This document shows positions 1-8,963 of a stretch of 64,000 bases of DNA, piece after piece. Numbering within the stretch: the stretch's first letter is position 1; the number at the start of each line of letters is the position of its first letter. The notes beneath the pieces are model-generated. The model saw nothing but the letters and a program-made list of their open reading frames with translations. It did not search any database and was not told the DNA's origin. The DNA lies in the NCBI GenBank assembly GCA_024195265.1, contig JAJLRJ010000016.1, forward strand, positions 289,887-353,886. Direction: 5' to 3'. This DNA comes from Dendrophyllia cribrosa. Lineage: Eukaryota; Cnidaria; Anthozoa; Scleractinia; Dendrophylliidae. The translations under genes and the position numbers were made by a program.

Positions 1-1
1 A

Positions 2-163
2 ATGGGCATTGTAGAGTTACTGCATTTTTCTTCTATTCCTGTGAGAGTTACCCTCAATGAATACATAGAAATTGCAAAGCAGTATGCTACCAAAAAAAGT
101 GCAGTGTTCGTTAATGGGGTTTTAGATAAATTCAGTAAATCCTTTGGAAAAGGAAAAATGTAA
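2..163 (+). CDS. nusB: NusB transcription antitermination factor, C-terminal part
   Basis: Only the last 53 codons lie in the window; the gene starts upstream. NusB is an RNA-binding helical protein that joins the NusE/S10 antitermination complex on rRNA transcripts. The visible end carries the family's C-terminal pattern: a helix beginning ELLHF, then IPVRVTLNEYIEIAK, then AVFVNGVLDK. The stop is at 161-163. It lies 78 bp upstream of yajC on the same strand, and nusB next to yajC is a common flavobacterial arrangement. Recognition is from the conserved tail alone. Confidence 0.85.
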   Translation: MGIVELLHFSSIPVRVTLNEYIEIAKQYATKKSAVFVNGVLDKFSKSFGKGKM

Positions 164-241
164 ATACACAATGAGTGTTATAAATTTTTTTAAATTGCAC
201 CACTAAAATTTATTCATTATAATTATTTAAAATAAAAATTT

Positions 242-559
242 ATGTACCTTACAATTATCCCTGTTATCACTGTACAGAGTTTTGATATAAAAGGAATGTT
301 ACCTTTCGTATTACTCTTTATAGTGCTTTATTTCTTTATGATAAGACCGCAAATGAAGCGTCAAAAAAATGAGAGAAAATTTCAAAATAGCATTGCTAAA
401 GGAATGAAAGTCATTACAAATAGTGGTATTCACGGTAAAGTTTTAGAAATCAATGAAAAAGATGGTACAGTAACTTTAGAGACCGGTGCTGGAAAAATTA
501 AATTTGAAAGAACAGCTCTTTCTTTTGAATTGAGCAAAAAATACCAAATTCAAAAGTAA
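242..559 (+). CDS. yajC: Preprotein translocase subunit YajC
   Basis: YajC is a small inner-membrane partner of SecDF in the Sec translocon. The 105-residue product has one membrane segment at about residues 20-36, followed directly by the diagnostic IRPQMKRQK motif. A small cytoplasmic beta domain follows (GMKVITNSGIHGKV, then a hydrophobic strand pattern). The length is typical for the family. The start ATG at 242 gives an N-terminus that runs straight into the membrane segment. It ends one base before the start of the OmpA-like gene, so the two are probably co-transcribed. Confidence 0.92.
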   Translation: MYLTIIPVITVQSFDIKGMLPFVLLFIVLYFFMIRPQMKRQKNERKFQNSIAKGMKVITNSGIHGKVLEINEKDGTVTLETGAGKIKFERTALSFELSKKYQIQK

Positions 560-560
560 A

Positions 561-1985
561 ATGAGGTATAGGTGGCTTATTTTATTTTTTATCATTTTCT
601 TTCAATTAAAAGGGCAAGATACAAGTAAAAAATGGGCTTTTAGTTTTGGAGTAAATTTTGTAGACTTGATAGAACCCAATGAAACTTTTTCAAGAATTTC
701 AAAGGATTATATTTATAGTAACAGAGATTGGAATTTTTCTAACCCTTACAGCATTACCTTTTCCAGATATTTTAAAAAAGGCATTAGTCTTGCTATAAGT
801 GCTTCTACTAATGATGTTGATTGTCAGGTTTGTAGAGAGATAGATTCTGAAAGAAATACTAAAAAAACGTATTTTTCATATGGTATAGATGTACGTTATT
901 ATGTAACGGATCTTTTAACTACAGAATCTTCTTGGAAACAAAAATTTGTTCCTTACATATCTTTGGGTTTTGGACAAACTCGTTTGGCATCTTATAGACC
1001 TTTTCGCAGTAATCTTAGAATGAAGTGGGGGATTCAAATTTGGATTATAAACTCTTTAGGTATTTATTTTGATAGTTGTTATAAAACTAATAAAATATTT
1101 GATCAAGGATCGTCCTACTTGTACAATTCCATAGGGCATTTTCAGCATACTTTGGGGATTATTTTTAAAGTTGGAAAAAGTAAAAAAATATCGAAATCCC
1201 GAAAGAAGACTTCACAGAAAAAATATAAATTATTACAAGATAAAAACAAGACTTTAGGGAAAAAGGGTAAGTTATCACAAGATAAAAACAAGGCTTTAGG
1301 GAAAAAAGGTAAGTTATCACAAGATAAAAACAAGGCTTTAGGGAAAAAAGGTAAGTTATCACAAGATAAAAACAAGGCTTTAGGGAAAAAGGATAAGTTA
1401 TCACAAGATAAAAACAAGGCTTTAGGGAAAAAAGGTAAATTATTACAAGATAAAAACAAGGCTTTAGGGAAAAAAGGTAAATTATTACAAGATAAAAATA
1501 AGGCTTTAGGGAAAAAAGGTAAGTTACCTCGAAAAACAAAACCTTTACAGAAACCTTTTAAAGTAAAAAAAATTGTTAAAAGACCAAGTATAAAAAAGCA
1601 AAAACAAGTTTTTAAGAGATTATATAACAAGAGGCTAAAAATCCTTTGTGATGCGGTAAATTTTGATTATAAGAGATATAAATTAAATCAAAAAACTAAA
1701 AAGGCTTTAGATAAAATTGCTGTAATTTTATTAAAATATCCTGACTTACGTTTTGCTATCCAAGGGCATACCGATAACATAGCAAGTCTTATTTACAATA
1801 TTTTGCTTTCTTTTAATAGAGCTAATGAGGTCAAAAAATGCTTGATTTCTAAGGGAATTCCAGAGAAAATGTTAATTGTCAGAGCCTATGGTTTTTATCA
1901 TCCTGTATCCACCAACAAGACAGATAAAGGACGTTCTTTAAACAGAAGGGTTGAAATTGTATTAGATGAGATAACGATTGATTAG
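561..1985 (+). CDS. OmpA-family outer-membrane protein with lysine-rich repeat linker
   Basis: 474 residues. Residues 1-18 form a signal peptide ending near KGQ. Residues of about 20-205 look like an outer-membrane beta-barrel with alternating aromatic strands. About 210-345 is a very basic linker containing seven 14-residue tandem repeats. The C-terminal ~130 residues are an OmpA/Pal-type peptidoglycan-binding domain: a GHTDN motif, an LSFNRANEVKKCL helix, then SLNRRVEIVL. The likely role is anchoring the outer membrane to peptidoglycan; the barrel assignment is inference. ATG 561 follows the yajC stop by one base. The basic repeat between barrel and anchor is unusual, as OmpA linkers are usually Pro/Asp-rich. 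Confidence 0.82.
   Translation: MRYRWLILFFIIFFQLKGQDTSKKWAFSFGVNFVDLIEPNETFSRISKDYIYSNRDWNFSNPYSITFSRYFKKGISLAISASTNDVDCQVCREIDSERNTKKTYFSYGIDVRYYVTDLLTTESSWKQKFVPYISLGFGQTRLASYRPFRSNLRMKWGIQIWIINSLGIYFDSCYKTNKIFDQGSSYLYNSIGHFQHTLGIIFKVGKSKKISKSRKKTSQKKYKLLQDKNKTLGKKGKLSQDKNKALGKKGKLSQDKNKALGKKGKLSQDKNKALGKKDKLSQDKNKALGKKGKLLQDKNKALGKKGKLLQDKNKALGKKGKLPRKTKPLQKPFKVKKIVKRPSIKKQKQVFKRLYNKRLKILCDAVNFDYKRYKLNQKTKKALDKIAVILLKYPDLRFAIQGHTDNIASLIYNILLSFNRANEVKKCLISKGIPEKMLIVRAYGFYHPVSTNKTDKGRSLNRRVEIVLDEITID
1230..1523 (+). repeat. Seven tandem 42-bp repeats inside the OmpA-like gene
   Basis: Seven head-to-tail 42-bp units encode the 14-residue motif L(S/L)QDKNKALGKKGK. The first unit has T in place of A, and the fourth ends KKDK instead of KKGK. 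Inner units are nearly base-identical, which suggests recent expansion by slippage or unequal exchange. Because 42 is a multiple of three, copy-number change would keep the reading frame and only alter linker length. The same periodicity keeps two antisense frames open; these are not genes. Confidence 0.95.
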
Positions 1986-1999
1986 TTTTTAAAATTATT

Positions 2000-2938
2000 T
2001 TGAAAAAAAAAATAACATTTACAAAACAACAAAGAATATTTTTACTTTTTTGTGGAGCTTCTGCATTTTTTTGGTTATTAAAAAATTTAGCTAAAGAGTT
2101 TCACGGACAAATTGTTTATAGCGTAGAGTATATAAACATTCCCGAGCAAAGAAGATTTCAAAATACACCTGTCTCAGAAATTTATTTAGAGATTAAAGGT
2201 ACAGGATTTGAGCTTTTGAGACAGTATTTTTCTAATAAAAAATTGATTTTAGATTTGTCAAAACTTGTCAAAACTTCTCATTATAAATATCAATTCCCAC
2301 TTGGTGACCAGAAAGCTTCTTTACAAAGGCAATTGGGTAATGATATAATTTTACAAGGCTTTGAAAAAGAAGTTTTATCCTTTGAATTAGACTTTGATAA
2401 AACTAAAAAAATTCCCATAAAACTCAATATATCTGTCACGTATCAGTCAGGATACGATATGTCAGGGGATATAAAAATATTTCCAGATTCTGTAACTATA
2501 AAAGGTGCTGAAAATAAGGTAAATAAGATAAAATTGATACATACAGAAAAATTAGAATTGTCAGATGTTTCAGAGAGTATTCAAAAGGAATTATTATTGG
2601 TTTTACCTAAAAATATTCAATCTAATACTCAAAAAACTAAAGTTTTATTTAAAGTGGAGAAATTTACTGAAGGACGTTTTGATGTACCTTTTGAGATTAT
2701 TAACAAACCTGAAAATCTAAAAATTATTACTTATCCCAAAAAAATAATGTTATCTTATAAAGTAGGAATTTCTCGTTTTTTGCAGGTACAACCCGCTAAT
2801 TTTCAAATAATTTGTGATTATGCAAAATCCAAAGAAAAAAACTATGACTTTATGATTTTACAAATAAAAAAACAACCTAAATTTGTAAAAGATGTGAAAA
2901 TATTTCCTGAGCGAATTTCTTTTTTGATACTAAAATAA
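2000..2938 (+). CDS. YbbR-like domain protein
   Basis: 312 residues with an N-terminal membrane anchor (about residues 11-27) and the repeating beta-rich YbbR-like pattern outside. Examples are the VSEIYLEIKGTGFELL and DSVTIKGAENKVNKI segments, the latter being the typical PDSVTIxG element. In Firmicutes YbbR/CdaR regulates a c-di-AMP cyclase; in Bacteroidota the role is not established. The start is TTG at 2000-2002, since no in-frame ATG precedes the membrane segment. It abuts coaE with no gap (stop 2936-2938, ATG 2939), an order often seen in flavobacteria. Confidence 0.78.
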   Translation: MKKKITFTKQQRIFLLFCGASAFFWLLKNLAKEFHGQIVYSVEYINIPEQRRFQNTPVSEIYLEIKGTGFELLRQYFSNKKLILDLSKLVKTSHYKYQFPLGDQKASLQRQLGNDIILQGFEKEVLSFELDFDKTKKIPIKLNISVTYQSGYDMSGDIKIFPDSVTIKGAENKVNKIKLIHTEKLELSDVSESIQKELLLVLPKNIQSNTQKTKVLFKVEKFTEGRFDVPFEIINKPENLKIITYPKKIMLSYKVGISRFLQVQPANFQIICDYAKSKEKNYDFMILQIKKQPKFVKDVKIFPERISFLILK

Positions 2939-3529
2939 ATGAAAATTATAGGTTTAACAGGAGGAATGGGCAGTGGAAAAACAACAGTCTTAAAATTATT
3001 TGAGAAGTTAAGAGTTCCCTTTTACATTGCTGATGAGCGTGGTAAGTATCTATTGCAAAATGATGTAGAGATGATTCAAAAGGTAAAAAATTTATTGGGA
3101 GAAAAATCTTATATAAAAAATGTTTTAGATAGCAAGTATGTCGCTGACAAAGTTTTTAAAAGTAAATTTACTTTACAAAAATTAAATAATATTGTTCATC
3201 CTGTGGTACATGGCGATTTTAAAAGATTTATAAAGAATATTTCAGCGCATTATATCATTTATGAAACAGCACTTTTATTTGAAAATAATAGCCAATATCT
3301 ATGTGATAAGACCATTTTAGTAACGGCACCCAAAAATATTCGTTTGCAGCGTGTTATCAATAGAGATAATCTTAGTAAAGATGCTATTTTACAAAGAATG
3401 CAATATCAGTTTCCCGATGAACAAAAAATACCAAAAGTAGATTTTATTATTGAAAATATAGATATCTTTACATTGCCTAAAAAAGTTTACACCATACACA
3501 AAAAAATCATAAAAATGGGTAAAGTGTAA
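2939..3529 (+). CDS. coaE: Dephospho-CoA kinase
   Basis: Last step of coenzyme A synthesis: ATP-dependent phosphorylation of the 3'-OH of dephospho-CoA. The 196-residue protein has a P-loop GGMGSGKT at residues 8-15, the ADERGKYLL segment typical of the CoA-binding region, the NIVHPVV element, and an LLFE-type strand (ALLFENNSQYLCDKTILV). Length matches the family. It starts immediately after the YbbR-like gene and is probably translationally coupled to it. Confidence 0.95.
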   Translation: MKIIGLTGGMGSGKTTVLKLFEKLRVPFYIADERGKYLLQNDVEMIQKVKNLLGEKSYIKNVLDSKYVADKVFKSKFTLQKLNNIVHPVVHGDFKRFIKNISAHYIIYETALLFENNSQYLCDKTILVTAPKNIRLQRVINRDNLSKDAILQRMQYQFPDEQKIPKVDFIIENIDIFTLPKKVYTIHKKIIKMGKV

Positions 3530-3551
3530 ATATTTTTATATATTTGTAATC

Positions 3552-3965
3552 ATGAAGGTTCTAAATTTACATAGAAGTTTATGTCTCTTTTTGAGTTTTT
3601 TGATGTTGTTTACTACTACGACCATCATTGTAAATAGGCATTATTGCTGTGATAAATTGATGGAAGTTTCTTTTTTTCAAAAGATAAAATCCTGCTGTGA
3701 ACAAAAGAAGAGCACTGCTGAGAATCCGCATGAAAAACAAATTCATAAGAAATGTTGCTCGGATACACATCAAATTTTAAAGACACATCATCAACTTAGA
3801 TTATCCTTTTTTCAAATACCCTTATTTTTTGTTATATTTAATGTAGATGCTGCATTGTTTATAAATGTTTTTAGATTTTTTAAAGGAGGGATATCAATAA
3901 AAAATTATATTCCCCCTCTGAGGAATTTAAACCTCAATATTTTATATCAAATATTTCGTATTTGA
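3552..3965 (+). CDS. HYC_CC_PP-type small Cys/His-rich exported protein
   Basis: 137 residues. An N-terminal hydrophobic segment (about 8-28) is followed by the motif series HYCC, SCCE, KKCC and a late YIPPLR. This matches the Bacteroidota family named for its HYC, CC and PP motifs, usually found beside copper or cation efflux genes. Here it directly precedes a CusA-like pump, which fits a metal-binding or sensing role in the envelope; that role is inference. A TATATTTG box at 3539-3546 lies only six bases before the ATG, so it may be chance or drive a downstream start. Confidence 0.72.
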   Translation: MKVLNLHRSLCLFLSFLMLFTTTTIIVNRHYCCDKLMEVSFFQKIKSCCEQKKSTAENPHEKQIHKKCCSDTHQILKTHHQLRLSFFQIPLFFVIFNVDAALFINVFRFFKGGISIKNYIPPLRNLNLNILYQIFRI

Positions 3966-4060
3966 TTTTGGTAAATTTTTGAACCCTTTAGTTTTCAATA
4001 AAAAAATTAAGGGAGTATGTTAGTTTACTTTTTTTAATCAAATTAAAATCATTTTATGTT

Positions 4061-7000
4061 ATGCTTAATAAAATCATTAAGTATTTGATAAACAATAAGT
4101 TTGTCGCGGTATTACTGTTATTTTTATTTATAAGTTGGGGCTTGGTTACTGCTCCTTTTGATTGGCAATTGAGTATTCCTCGCAATCCTGTAGCCGTGGA
4201 TGCCATTCCTGATATTGGAGAAAATCAACAGATTGTTTTTACCCCATGGATGGGACGCTCTCCTAAAGATATAGAAGATCAGATTACTTATCCTTTGACG
4301 ACTGCTTTAATAGGTATTCCTGGAGTAAAAACTATAAGAAGTTCTTCTATGTTTGGTCTTTCCAGTATTTATATTATTTTTAAAGATGAGATAGATTTTT
4401 ATTGGAGTCGTAGTCGTATCCTAGAGAAATTAAATGCATTACCCAAGGGGCTACTACCTAATAATGTGCAACCCAATTTAGGGCCTGATGCTACAGGTTT
4501 GGGGCAAGTTTTTTGGTATACTTTGGAAGGTAGAGATGCAAAAAATAATCCTATTGGAGGCTGGGATCTACATGAATTGAGAAGTATTCAAGATTATTTT
4601 GTGAAATATGGCCTCTCTGCTGTAGAAGGAGTTTCAGAGGTAGCGTCTGTAGGAGGATATGTAAAAGAGTATCAAATAGATGTAGATCCAGACTTGTTGA
4701 AAGAATACAATATTTCTTTAATGCAAGTAATGGATGCTCTTAGAAAAACGAATAAAGAAATTGGTGCTAAAACATTAGAAATAAACCAAGTGGAGTATTT
4801 TGTAAGGGGATTGGGGTATGTCAAATCTGTAGAGGATATAGAAAATACGGTTGTAAAGTCTAGTGAATTTTCATCTATTTTAATCAAAGATATTGCAAGG
4901 GTAATGATAGGTCCTAAAGAACGTAGAGGAATTTTGGACAAGGAAGGGGCAGAAGTTGTAGGTGGGGTAGTCATAGCACGTTATGGAGCAAATCCTATGC
5001 AGGTAATAAAAAATATCAAACAAAAATTAAAAGAATTAAAAAAAGGTTTGCCCAGTAAAAAAATGAAAAATGGAGAAATCTCACAGCTTACGATTGTTCC
5101 TTTTTATGACCGTTCACAATTGATACAAGAGACTTTAGATACTTTAAAAGAATCGTTGATTTTAGAAATTTTGATAACTATTTTAGTAATTGTTTTGATG
5201 GTTTATAATTTACGGGCCTCTATTTTAATATCAAGTTTGCTGCCCATTGCAGTTTTAATGGTATTTATTGGTATGAAAATTTTTAATGTAGATGCAAATA
5301 TTGTAGCCTTATCAGGAATTGCTATTGCTATTGGCACTATGGTAGATATTGGGGTAATTTTATCTGAAAATATCGTTAGAAGTTTAGAAAAAAATAAAAA
5401 GAATTTACCCATAAACACTGTTGTTTATAAGGCTACCAAAGAAGTTTCTGGAGCAATTATTACCGCTGTGATGACCACTATTATAAGTTTTATACCTGTG
5501 TTCACGATGATAGGACCTGAAGGTAAATTATTCAAACCACTTGCGGCAACCAAAACTATGGCATTGGTAACTTCTATTATGGTAGCTTTATTTTTGATAC
5601 CTCCTTTTGCGGCCTTTCTTTTTAAAAGAAAAACAACTTCTAAATATGTTACTTATTTATTTCAAATCTTGTTATTCTTAACAAGTTTGGTAGGAATATT
5701 TTATGGGCAGGGGTTGTCTATAATTTTAATGGTTTTCTCTGTTGTAAATATTTTAAAATTACAAGGAAAAATCACGGAAAAAATGACTCAAAGATTGCAT
5801 ATTTTTGTTAGTGTTTTAACCATTATAATACTTTTAACAACCTATTGGAACCCTTTAGGTTTTTCTTATCACTGGTTGGTAAATTTTATATTTGTAACAC
5901 TAATTTGCTTGGGGTTATTGGGATGTTTTATATTCTTTAAAAGGTATTATATCTACATGTTACGTTGGGCTTTATCAAATAAAATTCTTTTTTTAAGTAT
6001 TCCGACATTGTTCGTAATTTTAGGGTTTCAAATATGGAAAAATACCTCTGAAGAATTTATGCCGTCTTTAAATGAAGGTGCTTTTCTTTTGATGCCTACT
6101 TCTTTACCACATTCGGGAATTGCCGAGAATAAAAGGGTTTTACAACAGTTAGATATGGCAGTAGCCCATATTCCCGAGATACAAACTGTAGTGGGAAAAG
6201 CAGGTAGAATTGAAAGTGCGTTAGATCCTGCTCCACTTTCTATGTATGAAAATATGATTGTTTATTATCCTGAATATAAGCAAGATAATTATAAAAACCG
6301 TTTGAAATTTAAAATAAATTCACGAGGTTTATTTGAAACTAAAAAAGGAAAATTTATACCTTCTGGAACAAAGATTCATACAAATGAATTGATATTGGAT
6401 CAAAAAGGATCCTATTATAGAAATTGGCGTAATCACATCAAATCTTCTGATGATATTTGGCAAGAGATTATAAAGGCCACTAAACTTCCTGGTGTAACTT
6501 CTGCTCCTAAATTGCAACCTATAGAAACTCGTTTAGTGATGCTGCAAACTGGCATGAGGGCTCCTATAGGTATAAAAATCAAAGGACAAGATTTGTCACA
6601 AATAGAGAATTTTGGTTTACAATTAGAAAAGATTTTAAAATCTGTAAAAGGTGTTAAAAAAGCTTCTGTCTTTGCCGATAGAATTGTAGGAAAACCTTAT
6701 CTTTTAATGGATATAGACAGAAAAAAATTAGTGCGTTATGGGCTTACTATAGATAAGATACAGAATATTTTACAAATGGCAATCTCTGGAAAAATCATCA
6801 CACAGACTATAGAGGGTAGAGAGCGTTATGATATGCGGATTCGTTATCCGAGGGAACTTCGCAATACCCCGCAAACATTAGAAAATATATATGTTTCTTT
6901 ATCTAATGGCAAATCTATTTTACTAAAAGATTTGATAACCATAAAATATGAAAAGGGCCCTCAAGTGATTAAAAGCGAAGATACTTTTTTGGTCAGTTAT

Positions 7001-7741
7001 GTACTTTTTGATAAAACAAAAGGTTTCTCTGAAGTAGATGTTGTAAAAGCTTCTCAAATTGCTATAGAGAAGGCCATTAACGATAAAAAAATAATTATGC
7101 CAAAGGGGGTTAGCTATACTTTTACCGGAACTTATGAAAATCAATTAAGAGCTAAAAAAACACTTTCTATTGTGATGCCATTAGCGTTGTTAATTATCTT
7201 TATGATTTTGTATTTTCAGTTTAGAAATATTACTATTTCTATGATGGTTTTTATGGGGGTTTGTGTAGCTTTTTCAGGAGGTTTTATAATGATTTGGCTT
7301 TATGGACAACCCTGGTTTTTAAATTGGGACATTTTAGGGACTAATTTAAGAGATTTATTTCATATAAAAACTATTCATCTAAGCGTTGCGGTTTGGGTTG
7401 GGTTTATTGCATTGTTTGGTATTGCTACTGATGATGGGGTAATAATGACAACTTATTTAATGCAAATTTTAAAAGAAAATAAACCTCAAACACAAGAACA
7501 AATAAGACAATCTGTTTTACAAGCAGGGGCAAAAAGAATACGTCCTTGTTTGATGACTACCGCTACAACCATTTTAGCATTATTGCCTATTTTAACCTCA
7601 AAAGGTAGGGGTTCGGATATAATGATTCCTATGGCAATACCCAGTTTTGGAGGGATGCTAATTGCTTTAATAACTTTGTTTGTAGTGCCTGTATTGTTTG
7701 CAATGTATTACGAGAGAAAATTAAAGATAAAATCAAATTAA
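4061..7741 (+). CDS. cusA: CusA/CzcA-family heavy-metal efflux RND permease
   Basis: Inner-membrane proton-driven pump of a tripartite metal exporter. The 1226-residue protein has the RND plan: a first membrane helix near residue 20, a periplasmic porter region, a helix bundle with a conserved Asp in GTMVDIGVILSEN (about residue 429, proton relay region), a second periplasmic region beginning EEFMPSLNEGAF, and a C-terminal bundle. HME-type signatures are IPDIGENQQIVFTPW and the methionine-bearing LVMLQTGMRAPIG. It is longer than the ~1040 residues of E. coli CusA because of additional hydrophobic segments around residues 530-650. Its stop overlaps the next ATG by one base. Copper as substrate is inferred from neighbours. 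Confidence 0.93.
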   Translation: MLNKIIKYLINNKFVAVLLLFLFISWGLVTAPFDWQLSIPRNPVAVDAIPDIGENQQIVFTPWMGRSPKDIEDQITYPLTTALIGIPGVKTIRSSSMFGLSSIYIIFKDEIDFYWSRSRILEKLNALPKGLLPNNVQPNLGPDATGLGQVFWYTLEGRDAKNNPIGGWDLHELRSIQDYFVKYGLSAVEGVSEVASVGGYVKEYQIDVDPDLLKEYNISLMQVMDALRKTNKEIGAKTLEINQVEYFVRGLGYVKSVEDIENTVVKSSEFSSILIKDIARVMIGPKERRGILDKEGAEVVGGVVIARYGANPMQVIKNIKQKLKELKKGLPSKKMKNGEISQLTIVPFYDRSQLIQETLDTLKESLILEILITILVIVLMVYNLRASILISSLLPIAVLMVFIGMKIFNVDANIVALSGIAIAIGTMVDIGVILSENIVRSLEKNKKNLPINTVVYKATKEVSGAIITAVMTTIISFIPVFTMIGPEGKLFKPLAATKTMALVTSIMVALFLIPPFAAFLFKRKTTSKYVTYLFQILLFLTSLVGIFYGQGLSIILMVFSVVNILKLQGKITEKMTQRLHIFVSVLTIIILLTTYWNPLGFSYHWLVNFIFVTLICLGLLGCFIFFKRYYIYMLRWALSNKILFLSIPTLFVILGFQIWKNTSEEFMPSLNEGAFLLMPTSLPHSGIAENKRVLQQLDMAVAHIPEIQTVVGKAGRIESALDPAPLSMYENMIVYYPEYKQDNYKNRLKFKINSRGLFETKKGKFIPSGTKIHTNELILDQKGSYYRNWRNHIKSSDDIWQEIIKATKLPGVTSAPKLQPIETRLVMLQTGMRAPIGIKIKGQDLSQIENFGLQLEKILKSVKGVKKASVFADRIVGKPYLLMDIDRKKLVRYGLTIDKIQNILQMAISGKIITQTIEGRERYDMRIRYPRELRNTPQTLENIYVSLSNGKSILLKDLITIKYEKGPQVIKSEDTFLVSYVLFDKTKGFSEVDVVKASQIAIEKAINDKKIIMPKGVSYTFTGTYENQLRAKKTLSIVMPLALLIIFMILYFQFRNITISMMVFMGVCVAFSGGFIMIWLYGQPWFLNWDILGTNLRDLFHIKTIHLSVAVWVGFIALFGIATDDGVIMTTYLMQILKENKPQTQEQIRQSVLQAGAKRIRPCLMTTATTILALLPILTSKGRGSDIMIPMAIPSFGGMLIALITLFVVPVLFAMYYERKLKIKSN

Positions 7742-8961
7742 TGATGAAAAAAAATATAGTTATTATAGTGTTTTTAGTGTTTTTAGAAGGTTTTTCACAA
7801 ACTCTGGACGATTATCTAAAAATAGCCATTAAAAATAATCCACTTTTAGAGAGTAAGAATTATGAAGTTAAGAGTGCTGCTGAAAATATAAACGCTTCTG
7901 GGAATTTACCCGATACACAAATAAGTTTCGGAGCGTTTGTATCTCCTGTAGAAACAAGGGTAGGGCCACAACAATTTAAAACTTCTTTGATTCAAAAATT
8001 TCCTTGGTTTGGAACTTTAAAAATGCAAAAGCAAGCAGCCATTTTTAAAATGCAAGCAAGAGAAAATTTGTATAAACTTACCGAGCAAGAGATCATATTG
8101 CAAGTCAAATTAAAGTATCATACCCTTTGTAATTTGCTCAAGAAAATAGATATTTTAGAACAAAACAAACGTTTATTAAATATCTTTAAAACATTAGCTT
8201 TGGAGCAAGTAAAAACAAATCAATCAACGATGGTAGATGTTTTGAAAATAGATATCAAACAAAATGAAATTGATAATCAAATAAAAACGATTCAAAATGA
8301 TGTATCTGCTGAAAGAATAAGTTTTAACTTGTTGCTTGGCGTAGATAAAAACAAGATTGTAAATGTGGTTGAAAATTATTTGGAAAATATAAAACCTTTA
8401 CTATGGATCGTGAACGATTTGAAAAATCATCTTAGGTTACAAGTAATAGGACAAGAGAGAGAGTCTTTGTCAGCTTTAGAAAAAATTAATAAGAAAATGC
8501 GTTTGCCACAGTTATCTTTGGGTTTAGATTACGCAGTGGTCAACCAGAGAAATGTAGAAGATCTTGTAGATAATGGTAAAGATATTATAATGCCAATGTT
8601 GGGTATTAGCATTCCTTTGTTTTCTAAAAAATATACTTCAAATGTTAAAAAATTACAATGGCAACAAAAATCCTTACAAAGTAAAATAGAAAATACAATT
8701 GATATTCTGCAAGACAGGCAGCAAAAGACGTTGAAAAATATGCAAAATATGCAAAATACTATTGAGACTTTAAGACGTAATATTGAACAAACCAAGCGAA
8801 CACAAAAGATATTATTGATTGCTTACACAAATTCTAAAAGGGATTTTCAACAAATTTTAGAAGTGCAGCAGTGGGAATTAGATTTTCAATTAAAAAAGAA
8901 CGATGCTCAAAAACAGTACGCAAATGATATTGCAATCTTAACTTATTTAAATGCAAATTAA
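7741..8961 (+). CDS. TolC-family outer-membrane efflux channel (CusC-like)
   Basis: 406 residues with a signal peptide (cleavage near FSQ, residue 20) and two repeated long-helix regions typical of outer-membrane efflux proteins. Examples are LDDYLKIAIKNNPLLESKNYEVKSA at the start and a C-terminal coiled region rich in Gln/Asn. It would form the outer-membrane duct for the adjacent RND pump. It overlaps cusA by one base and is followed two bases later by the adaptor gene, so the three are one transcription unit. Confidence 0.88.
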   Translation: MMKKNIVIIVFLVFLEGFSQTLDDYLKIAIKNNPLLESKNYEVKSAAENINASGNLPDTQISFGAFVSPVETRVGPQQFKTSLIQKFPWFGTLKMQKQAAIFKMQARENLYKLTEQEIILQVKLKYHTLCNLLKKIDILEQNKRLLNIFKTLALEQVKTNQSTMVDVLKIDIKQNEIDNQIKTIQNDVSAERISFNLLLGVDKNKIVNVVENYLENIKPLLWIVNDLKNHLRLQVIGQERESLSALEKINKKMRLPQLSLGLDYAVVNQRNVEDLVDNGKDIIMPMLGISIPLFSKKYTSNVKKLQWQQKSLQSKIENTIDILQDRQQKTLKNMQNMQNTIETLRRNIEQTKRTQKILLIAYTNSKRDFQQILEVQQWELDFQLKKNDAQKQYANDIAILTYLNAN

Positions 8962-8963
8962 TT

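Noticed and set aside
1230..1523. Possible CRISPR array
   Set aside because: Units are contiguous with no unique spacers, and they encode an in-frame protein repeat.
1142..1630. Two long antisense open frames across the 42-bp repeats
   Set aside because: They exist only because the repeat length is a multiple of three and lacks stops in those frames. They lie opposite a convincing OmpA-family gene.
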